A stretch of DNA of 64,000 nucleotides from an uncultured Myxococcales bacterium (lineage in GTDB: Bacteria; Myxococcota_A; Polyangia; Polyangiales; Polyangiaceae). Shown here piece by piece: positions 55,353 through 63,000 of this stretch. How positions within the stretch are numbered: the stretch's first letter is position 1; each line of letters begins with the position of its first letter. The translations under genes were made by a program, and so were the position numbers. The stretch is taken from NCBI GenBank assembly GCA_937949945.1, contig CALFEQ010000178.1, forward strand, positions 62,001 through 126,000, written 5' to 3'. The notes under the pieces were generated by a model. That model searched no databases. It was not told the DNA's origin and worked only from the letters and a program-made list of their open reading frames with translations.

Positions 55353-56435
55353 ATGGCGTTGCGCAAGGCAAGGGCGGCGGTCGCGTCCGCCCCGGAGGTC
55401 GAGGCTGCAGCCGAGGAGCTGCTCGGTCGCGGCAACGCAGTGGACGCCGTGGTCGCGGGCGTGTTCGCGGCCTGCGCCGTCTCTCCGGGCGTGCTGCTCG
55501 GTCCCGTGCAGCTCCTGGTCGGCGGCGGCGGCGCGGGTCTCGTCGCGATCGACGGGCGTGTCCGACAGCCCGGCATCGGCGCCCCACGCCCGCGTGGGTT
55601 CACGAGCGCGGAGGAGATCCCGGACGCCGCGCGCGTCGGCGTCCCCTGGCTCCCCGCCGCCCTCGCCGTCGCGATCGCGTCGATGGGCACGGCCACGTTC
55701 GCGCAGGTCCTCGGCCCGGCGGTGGCGCTCGCGAAAGGGACGCCGCGCGCGGACATCCTCTCGCGGATCGCCTCGCGCGGGCCGCGCGCGATCGAGGAGC
55801 GCCCGCTCGCGAGCGAGCTCCTCGCCTCCGCGGGACGTCCGAGCGGCGGCCTGCTCACGAGCGACGACCTCGCGTCGCCTCGACCCGAGGTCCAGCGCGC
55901 GAGCCGCGTCGAGCTCTCGGGGCCCGAAGGCGCGCCCCGCGCTCGCTCCGCGGAGGGCTCGAAGAAGAAGGCGAGCGATCCGGGGCCGAAGGTGCTCGTC
56001 ACCTTCCCGTGGACGCAGCTCGAAGGCACGGTCCCGGTGCCTCCGGCGCACGAGGTCGACGTCGCGCGCGTCCGCGCGGTCGCGGCGGTCGACAGGAACG
56101 CGACGTTCGCCATCGCGTGCTGGGAGGAGGCGACGGAAGGCCTCCTCCTCGGCGACCTCGGCCTGCGTGCGCCCTTCTTCGCCGAGCCGGTTCGGCGCGG
56201 GCAGACGCGCGTGCGTCCCGGCGAGCCGCGCCCCGCGGCGGGACCGGCGGCGCTCGTGGGGACGGCGGCGGCGCCGGAGGTGGCTTTCTGCGCGTTCGGA
56301 GCCGCGGACGCCTACGACGTGCTCGCGCAAGCGATCGACAGCCTGCTCACGGACGAGCGCATCGAGGCTCATGGCGAGGCGCGTCTCGTCGCGTTGTCAC
56401 ACGCGAACGGCACCGCGTCCGTGCTGCGTGGCTGA
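55353..56435 (+). CDS. Gamma-glutamyltranspeptidase-like protein, short and probably inactive
   Basis: 360-residue protein. The N-terminus resembles GGT (ELLGRGNAVDAVVAGVFAAC, then SPGVLLGPVQLLVGGGGAGLVAIDG), including the Gly-rich loop. True GGTs are about 550-580 residues and self-cleave before a catalytic Thr in a T-T/S-H-x-S-V motif. No such motif is visible here, and no signal peptide is present. The middle (residues about 170-215) is variable, and the C-terminal half has only weak likeness (HANGTASVLRG at the end). It may be a degenerate, non-processed member kept for binding. Zero spacing to the DUF72 stop indicates coupling. Confidence 0.68.
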   Translation: MALRKARAAVASAPEVEAAAEELLGRGNAVDAVVAGVFAACAVSPGVLLGPVQLLVGGGGAGLVAIDGRVRQPGIGAPRPRGFTSAEEIPDAARVGVPWLPAALAVAIASMGTATFAQVLGPAVALAKGTPRADILSRIASRGPRAIEERPLASELLASAGRPSGGLLTSDDLASPRPEVQRASRVELSGPEGAPRARSAEGSKKKASDPGPKVLVTFPWTQLEGTVPVPPAHEVDVARVRAVAAVDRNATFAIACWEEATEGLLLGDLGLRAPFFAEPVRRGQTRVRPGEPRPAAGPAALVGTAAAPEVAFCAFGAADAYDVLAQAIDSLLTDERIEAHGEARLVALSHANGTASVLRG

Positions 56436-56543
56436 TCGCTCCGCGAAAGCGAGGAAACAAAACGCCGAGCACGCGTGCGCTCGCTCGACGAGCGCCGCGC
56501 GCTGTTGCTCGGCTCCGGCCGACCGCTGGCGGACGACGACGGG

Positions 56544-56768
56544 CTACAGCTTCACGCCGTAGCGCTTCGCGTACTCGAGGACGCCGATCTTGTCGATCGT
56601 GCGGATGTCGCGCGTCGTCAGCTTGAGCGTCACGAAGCGGTCGTACTCGGGCACGTAGACGCGCCGCGTCTGGATGTTGATGTTCTGCCAGCGCTTCGTC
56701 TTGATGTTGGAGTGCGAGACGTTCTGCGCCTTGAGCTTGCGCTTGCCGGTGATGTCGCTCTTCGCCAT
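56544..56768 (-). CDS. rpmB: 50S ribosomal protein L28
   Basis: 74-residue ribosomal protein bL28. MAKSDITGKRKLKAQNVSHS, KTKRWQNINIQTRRVYVPE and RDIRTIDKIGVLEYAKRYG match the family throughout. It lacks the zinc-binding CxxC found in some L28 paralogues (the position reads AKSDITGK), so it is the zinc-independent form. It has its own promoter candidate and is not next to rpmG, its frequent partner elsewhere. It runs opposite to the SnoaL-like lipoprotein gene, with which it shares a 159-bp divergent region. Confidence 0.98.
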   Translation of the reverse strand: MAKSDITGKRKLKAQNVSHSNIKTKRWQNINIQTRRVYVPEYDRFVTLKLTTRDIRTIDKIGVLEYAKRYGVKL

Positions 56769-56794
56769 GACGTAAAGCCCTCGAAAGGCCGCGG

Positions 56795-56823
56795 AACTTG
56801 GCGGAAAGTCATCCTTCTGTCAA
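56795..56823 (-). promoter_or_regulatory. Sigma-70-type promoter for rpmB
   Basis: Minus strand: TTGACA, 17-bp spacer, CAAGTT, ending 26 bp before the ATG. A perfect -35 with a weak -10. GAGGG in between can serve as ribosome binding site. Confidence 0.6.
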
Positions 56824-56830
56824 GCACGCC

Positions 56831-56860
56831 TTGACCTTGCCGTCTCGATGGCCGTCAAAT
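56831..56860 (+). promoter_or_regulatory. Possible promoter for the SnoaL-like lipoprotein gene
   Basis: Plus strand: TTGACC, 18-bp spacer, TCAAAT, 67 bp before the ATG at 56928. It is divergent from and adjacent to the rpmB promoter, so the two -35 elements lie only 7 bp apart. Confidence 0.4.
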
Positions 56861-56927
56861 GGCCGAGCTCTTGGGGGAGGCCAGGGGCGAACGTCCCGCC
56901 GAACGTAAAGAAAATCGAGGGGTTACG

Positions 56928-58022
56928 ATGAAGAACACTGCGCTCCGTTTCCTTGTCGGGCTGACGGGTCTCGCCGCCTTCGCCGTGGCGTGTGGAGGGG
57001 AGTCGACGCCGGAGCCGCAGGTTCCGGCGCAGGAGCCCATTCCCGTGCCGCCGGCTCCGACGGCCGCCACCGCCGAGGCTCCGGCGCCCCCGCCGAAGAA
57101 GTCGCTCGCGGAGCTCCAGCAGGCCGCGGGCAAGGCGCTCGCCGAGGCCTTCGCCGCCGGCGACGCGGCCAAGTACGCCGCGGTCTACACCGAGGACGCG
57201 GTCATCAAGCGGCCGGGCGAGCCCGACCTCGTCGGTCGTGAGGCGATCACGAAGTCGATGACCGAGTTCGCGACGGCGTTCTCGAAGGCGAAGCTCGGCG
57301 AGTCCCGCGTCTTCGTGAAGGGTGAGGTCGTCGTCTCCGAGTGGGTCATGAACGCGACGCACTCGGGCGATTTCATGGGCTTCAAGGCGAGCGAGAAGCC
57401 CGTCGGCGTCACCGGCGCCAGCATCTACTGGTTTTCGCCCGACGGCCTCATCAAGGAGGAGCACCGGTACTTCAACGTGTCGACGGTGCTCTCGCAGACG
57501 GGCATCTCGAAGGACAAGGGCCGCGCCGTCCCGGCGTTGCCGTCGGGCGCGCCGGAGGTCGTCGTCGCCAAGGACTCGCCCGAGGAGAAGGCGAACGTCG
57601 AGGTGCTCGAGAAGATCAACAAGGCGTGGGAGGCGAAGAAGGTCGACGATCTCACCGCCCTCTTCACCGACGACGCGACGTGGGACGACGTCACGCTCCT
57701 CGACCCGTCGAAGGGCAAGAAGGAGATCGGCAAGTACGCCTCGACGTTCTTCAAGGCCGTCCCGGACGGCAAGCTCGCCACCACGAACGTCTGGGGCTTC
57801 GGCGACTGGGTCGTCGAGGAGGGGACGTTCTCCGGGACGCACAAGGGCACGATGTTCGGGATGGCGCCCTCGAACAAGAGCTTCACCATCCACGAGGTGA
57901 CGATCGCGAAGATCGGGCCCGACAAGAAGATCGTGCAGGCCGTCACCTACGGAAACGATCTCGAGCTCGTCGCGCAGCTCGATCCGAAGAGCTTGCCGAA
58001 GCCGCCCGCCGCGAAGAAGTAG
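56928..58022 (+). CDS. Lipoprotein with two SnoaL-like domains
   Basis: 364-residue predicted lipoprotein; the signal ends in AAFAVAC. A Pro/Ala linker leads to two tandem NTF2-fold SnoaL-like domains. The first (about 55-190) has ALAEAFAAGDAAKYAAVYTE, DAVIKRPGEPDLVGREAITK and YWFSPDGLIKEEHRYFN. The second (about 215-350) has KINKAWEAKKVDDLTALFTD, DATWDDVTLLDPSKGKKEIG and VTIAKIGPDKKIVQAVTYGN. Each domain has the acidic cavity residues of the family, but catalytic His/Asp pairs are not clear, so ligand binding is as likely as catalysis. The ATG at 56928 follows GAGGGG. It is monocistronic. Confidence 0.82.
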   Translation: MKNTALRFLVGLTGLAAFAVACGGESTPEPQVPAQEPIPVPPAPTAATAEAPAPPPKKSLAELQQAAGKALAEAFAAGDAAKYAAVYTEDAVIKRPGEPDLVGREAITKSMTEFATAFSKAKLGESRVFVKGEVVVSEWVMNATHSGDFMGFKASEKPVGVTGASIYWFSPDGLIKEEHRYFNVSTVLSQTGISKDKGRAVPALPSGAPEVVVAKDSPEEKANVEVLEKINKAWEAKKVDDLTALFTDDATWDDVTLLDPSKGKKEIGKYASTFFKAVPDGKLATTNVWGFGDWVVEEGTFSGTHKGTMFGMAPSNKSFTIHEVTIAKIGPDKKIVQAVTYGNDLELVAQLDPKSLPKPPAAKK

Positions 58023-58118
58023 CCGCCTCGGCGCGCTTCGTCGCGTGACGCCAACGGGAGAGCATGCGGCGCCGCCGGGCGCCCGTGCTCTCTCGCACGT
58101 TCGTGCGGCCCGTGCGCG

Positions 58119-58937
58119 TCAGGGCTTCGTGCGGCCGACGCACGCGACGAGCTCGGTGCAGAACTGCTGCATGCGAGCGAAGTTGGCGTTCTTCTGGAGC
58201 GTCTTTTCGTCCATGTAGAGGCGGCGCGCCAGCTCGACCTGGACGACGTGCGCGCCCTCCTTCGGGCGCCCGTAGTGCTGGGTCGTGAATCCGCCCTGGT
58301 ACGGATCGTCGTGCGCGACGGTGAAGCCGCTCGCCCGCGCGTGCGCGTCGATGGCGTCGATGAACGGCCGGGCCGCGCTCGTCCGGCCGCGCGTGCCCGG
58401 TACGACGTCGGCGCGACGCGCGTTCGTGTCGCCGTGGGCGGCGCGACCGACGCTCGGCATCGAGTGGGCGGCGACGACGACCGCGTAACCGAAGCGCGCG
58501 CGCTTGGCTTCGATCGCGGCCGCGATCGCGCGGTGGTACGGGCGGTAGTACGTCTCGAGACGCCGATCGAGCTCGTGCCGAGGGAGCGGCGCGTCGAGGA
58601 CGCGCACGCCGTCGCTCGTCAGGCGCCAGACGATGCCCCGGGTCGCGCGGGCGCCCGGCGGGGCCCCCTCGACGGACTCGACGTCGACGTCCTTCTCGCT
58701 GCGATTGAGGTCGATGACGTAACGAGAGACGTGCGCGACGATCAGGGTCGCGCCGCGCGACGGCGCCTCGGCATAGAGCTCGTCCACGAACAGATCGGCG
58801 TCGCGGCCGATCGAGCGGGCCGGTGCGGCGAGGGTCGCGAGGGCCGGACCGTCGACCCAGAGCCCGGCATGCGGTACCTCGACGATGACGGGTGTCTCCT
58901 CCGCAGACGGCTCGATGACCGAGAAGGCAGCAGGCAT
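58119..58937 (-). CDS. N-formylglutamate amidohydrolase family protein
   Basis: 272-residue zinc hydrolase of the N-formylglutamate amidohydrolase family (HutG-like), which releases glutamate and formate in histidine breakdown. Seen: PVIVEVPHAGLWVDGPALAT, the metal and substrate region RDADLFVDELYAEAPSRG, VSRYVIDLNRSEKDVD, YAVVVAAHSMPSVGRAAHGD and DDPYQGGFTTQHYGRPKEG. All family His/Asp positions look intact. No signal peptide. No hut genes flank it, so the real substrate may be a different N-formyl or N-acyl amino acid. It is convergent with the SnoaL-like lipoprotein gene. Confidence 0.9.
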   Translation of the reverse strand: MPAAFSVIEPSAEETPVIVEVPHAGLWVDGPALATLAAPARSIGRDADLFVDELYAEAPSRGATLIVAHVSRYVIDLNRSEKDVDVESVEGAPPGARATRGIVWRLTSDGVRVLDAPLPRHELDRRLETYYRPYHRAIAAAIEAKRARFGYAVVVAAHSMPSVGRAAHGDTNARRADVVPGTRGRTSAARPFIDAIDAHARASGFTVAHDDPYQGGFTTQHYGRPKEGAHVVQVELARRLYMDEKTLQKNANFARMQQFCTELVACVGRTKP

Positions 58938-59063
58938 CGTCGAACTTCACCCTAGCGCGTTCGGGGCCCGGCGTCGCGCACCGTCGCTCGGAGACGTGTT
59001 TCGCGCGGATCTCGAGCGCCGGCGGCGGCCTGCCGCCCGGGCCCGCCGTCGCGGACCGGACGC

Positions 59064-59957
59064 TCAAGCGCGGGGGTGGGCACGCTCGAAGGCGGCGCGG
59101 ACGTGGTCCTGGGCGACCCGCGTGTAGATTTCCGTCGTCCCGAGGTCGGCGTGTCCCAGCATCGCCTGCACGGCGCGGAGGTCCGCCCCGCCTCTCAAGA
59201 GGTGCGTGGCGAAGGAGTGCCGGAGCTTGTGCGGCGAGATCGGCGTCGTGATCCCGCACGCTCGCGCGTAGGCCTTGAGGAGCTTCCAGAGTCCCTGCCG
59301 CGTGAAGCGCTTGCCCCGAGGCGACAAGAAGAGGTGCTTGTCCTTGTCGGCGCCCTTGTTGTGCACGCGGACGAGGTCGATGTAGCGCTCGACGCGCTCG
59401 AGCGCGATCTGCCCGACGGGCACGACGCGGCGCTTGCCGCCCTTGCCGAGGGGCGAGACGGTGCCGACGCGCCGATCGAGATCGCCGAGCTCGAGGTCGC
59501 ACAGCTCGCTGACGCGCAGGCCGGACGCGTACATGAGATGGATCATGGCGCTGTCGCGGAGACCCCGCGGCGTGTCCTCGGCGGGCGCGGCGAGGAGGCG
59601 GTTCACCTCCTCGTACGAGAGCACCCGCGGCAGCTTGCGCGCGAGCTTCGGGCGCTCGACGAGCTCCGTCGGGTCGGTGGCGATGGCGCGCTCGCGGACG
59701 AGGAAACGGAAGAAGCCGCGTATCGCGGAGAGCTGGCGCGCGCTGGAGCGAGCGGACTTGCCCCTGCGGCTCGAGCTCACGACGAAGTCGAGGACGTGCG
59801 TCGCGTCGATCTTGCGGACGTCCCGCGCGAGGTCCTCGCCGAGGTGCGTCGCCAGCTCGCCGAGGTCGCGCGCGTACGCCTCGAGCGTGTTGCGGGCGAG
59901 CGCCCGTTCGACGCGGAGGTGATCGAGGTACGTGTCGATCCACGCGTAGAGGTCCAC
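59064..59957 (-). CDS. xerD: Tyrosine recombinase XerC/XerD
   Basis: 297-residue site-specific recombinase resolving chromosome dimers at dif. All catalytic residues are visible: Arg148 in SGLRVSE, Lys172 in GKGGKRR, His243 and Arg246 in HKLRHSFATH, His269 in LGHADLG and the nucleophile Tyr278 in TEIYTRV. Length and the N-terminal SAM-like domain (WIDTYLDHLRVERALARNTL) are those of chromosomal Xer proteins, not of phage or integron integrases. The GTG at 59957 follows GGAG. Distinguishing XerC from XerD needs a comparison with the second genome copy. It lies 55 bp after the end of the giant regulator on the same strand. Confidence 0.92.
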   Translation of the reverse strand: MDLYAWIDTYLDHLRVERALARNTLEAYARDLGELATHLGEDLARDVRKIDATHVLDFVVSSSRRGKSARSSARQLSAIRGFFRFLVRERAIATDPTELVERPKLARKLPRVLSYEEVNRLLAAPAEDTPRGLRDSAMIHLMYASGLRVSELCDLELGDLDRRVGTVSPLGKGGKRRVVPVGQIALERVERYIDLVRVHNKGADKDKHLFLSPRGKRFTRQGLWKLLKAYARACGITTPISPHKLRHSFATHLLRGGADLRAVQAMLGHADLGTTEIYTRVAQDHVRAAFERAHPRA

Positions 59958-60012
59958 GTCTACTCCGACGATAGCCTCGGCCGGGCGAGGGGCGCAAAAG
60001 ACGGGCGCGCGT

Positions 60013-63000
60013 TCATGGCCGACCCTCTCGAGCGTGGCCGCGAGGCGGGCGCTCGATCCCGAGGGCCCGCATCTTCCGATACAGCGTGGGGCGGGGAATG
60101 CCGAGGAGACGTGACGCGGAGACGACGTTCCAGTCGGTCTCCTCGAGCGCCGCGACGATGCGCGCGCGGAGGGCGGCGCTCGGGCGGCGCTCGGGCGGCG
60201 CGCTCTCGCCGAGCTCGAGGTCGCCCGCCTCGAGGACGCCGCTCTTGCCGAGGAGGAACGCCTTCGTGAGGACGTTCTCGAGCTCGCGGACGTTTCCGGG
60301 CCAGTCGTGGGCGAGGAGCGCCCGCTCGGCGCTCCGATCGAGCCTCGCCGCCGGGCGGCCGAGCTCCGTCGCGAGGCGCGCGAGGATCTGCTCGGCGAGG
60401 GGCAGCACGTCTTCGAGACGATCGCGCAGCGGGGGCAGCTCCACCTCGACGACGGCCACGCGGTAGTAGAGGTCCTCGCGGAAGCGCCCGGCGCGCACCT
60501 CCTCGAGGAGGTTTCGGTTCGTCGCGCACACGACGCGCACGTCGACGGCCACGGCGTCGGACGCGCCGAGCGGGCGGACCTCGCGCTCCTGGAGGGCGCG
60601 CAGGAGCTTCACCTGCATCGACGGCGACATCTCGCCGAGCTCGTCGAGCAGCAGCGTCCCGCCGTTGGCCGTGACGAACAGGCCGGGTTGGTCGCGCGTG
60701 GCGCCGCTGAACGCGCCCCGCCGGTATCCGAAGAGCTCGGCCTCGAGCAACGACTCCGGGAGCGCGCCGCAGTTGATCGCGACGAACGGCCCGCCGCGCC
60801 GCGCGCTGTTCGCGTGGATCGCGCGCGCGATGCGCTCCTTGCCCGTGCCGCTCTCGCCCCGGACGAGCACGGTGATGTCGGTGTCGATCACGCGGTCGAG
60901 CACCGAGAGCACGCGGCGCATCGCGGCGCTCCGCGCGACGATGTCGCCGTAGTCGAAGCGGCGTGCGGGGTCGGGCCCGCGGCGCTCGTCGTCGATGGCC
61001 TTCTTCAGGCGCGCGATCTCGAGCGCCTGACCGCGCGCGAGCCGCTCGATCTCGGCGTTCCGCTCCTCGAGCTCGCGCGTCTTCTTCCGTAGCTCCTCGA
61101 CCAGCCGGGCCTTGACGAGCGCGAGCGCGGCCTGGTCGCCGAGGGCGAGCAGTACGTCGACGAGCTCCGGGCGGAAGCTGCCCGACGTGAAGCGATGGTC
61201 GACGTATATGGCGCCGAGGATGCCGTCGGGCGATCGGATCGGCACGCAGAGGAGCGACTTGAGCTTCATCGCGTGCACGCTCCGCGAGCGCGCGAACCGC
61301 GGATCGAACGCGGCGTCCACGGTGATCACCGGCTCGCCCGTGCGGACGACCCGCTCGGCCACGGTATGACTGAGCTTCAGGTGTCCCTGGCGGATCGTCT
61401 CGCGATCGACGTTGCGCGCGACGGCCACCTTCAGCGAGCCGCCCGTGTCGACGAGCAAGAAGCCCCGCTCGGCGTTCGTCAGGCTGATCGCCGCGTCCAT
61501 GGTCTCTTCGAGGACCGCGGTCGTGGAGGCGGCCGAGTTGAGCCGGCGGTTGATCTCGAGGAAGCGCCGTGCCTCGATCGGGACGAGGTCGCGCGGCGGC
61601 GTCTCGGGAGCGGCGAAGACGGCCGCGCGGGCAGGGTGGCGCCGGAACGCGTCGTGGAGGTCCGGCGGCAGCGACGCGAGCGTCTTCTCCCAGAGCTCGC
61701 GTGCGCGCGCGCGGTGCCTGTCGGCGAGGAAGGAGCTGCCGGCCGCGAGGAACGCGTCGGCGATCCGCGCCTCCAGCTCCGCGACGAGGCCGCGCTGGCC
61801 GCTCGCGTCCGCGAGCTCGATGGCGCGCTCGAGATCGAGCGACGCGTCGGACGGACGGCCCTCGGCGAGCGCGATCGCCGCCCGCGCCCCGAGCCACGCG
61901 GCCTCCGCGTCGCGCGTGCCCACCGCGCGGACCATGGCTTCGCACTCGGAGAGCCCCTCGGCGGCGAGCGCGAGGTCGCCGGCCGCGATGCGCGCCTTCG
62001 CGCGCTGGACCGCGAGCGCGAGGAGCTCGCGTTCGCTCGCGCCGGCGGCGAGCCGCTCGGCTTCGTCGAGCCAGCGGGCGGCGGCGGCGTGGTCGCCGCG
62101 CGCCGAAGCCACCTCGGCGAGGACGGCGGCCGCGCCCGCCTCGATGAGCGGCATCCGTTCGCGCCGCGCGGCGTCGGCCGCCGCCTCGGCGTGGCGCGTG
62201 GCGAGATCCCAGCTCCCGATGTCGGCGTGCACCTTCGCGCGGTCGAACTCGAGGGTGGCCACCGTCGTCGGCATTCCGAGCGCGACGGCGAGGCGATGAC
62301 CGCGCCGGTACGCCTCGAGCGCGCGTCCGAGGTCGCCGAGCTCGTGGCACGCGCTGCCGTAGTTCAGCGCGGCGGACGCCACGAGGTCGTCGAGGCCGTT
62401 CTGCTCCGCGAGATCGAGCGCCAGCTTGTACGCGCGCACCGCGGCCGGCGTCTCGCCGGCGACGTACTCGACGAAGCCGGTCGCGCTCGCCAGCCGGAAG
62501 CGCCCGCGCGGCGAGGTCCCGTCCGCGATCTCTCGCGCGCGGGCGAGGTCGGCGCGGGCCTCCGCCGTCCGTCCGGTCCGGCTCTTCGCGAACGCGCCGT
62601 TGAGGAGCAGATCGAGCCGCACGTTGGGCTCGGCGTCCGTCCGTTCGAGCGCGGCGCGGACGACCTCGATCGCTTCGGCGTCCGCGCCGCGCTTGAGCAG
62701 CGCGAGCGAGAGCGCCGCGGCGACGCGCGCGTGCTCCGGCCCGCCGATCACGCCGGGCAAGAGGCGACCGAGGACGGTCGCGGCGCGGCGGCTGTCGCCC
62801 ATCTGGGCATAGCACTGGCCCGCGAGCCTTCGGAGCGCGCACTGCAGCTGTTGCCCGGGGCGCCGCCGGAGCGCACGCGCGACGAGACCGAGGGCGCGCG
62901 CGGGCTCGCCCGCGTCGGCGTAGATCTCGGCGCAGCGAAGGAGAACCTCCGGCGAAGCGCGATGGTGCGCACCGACCACCGCGTCGGCCGCTGGACGGAG

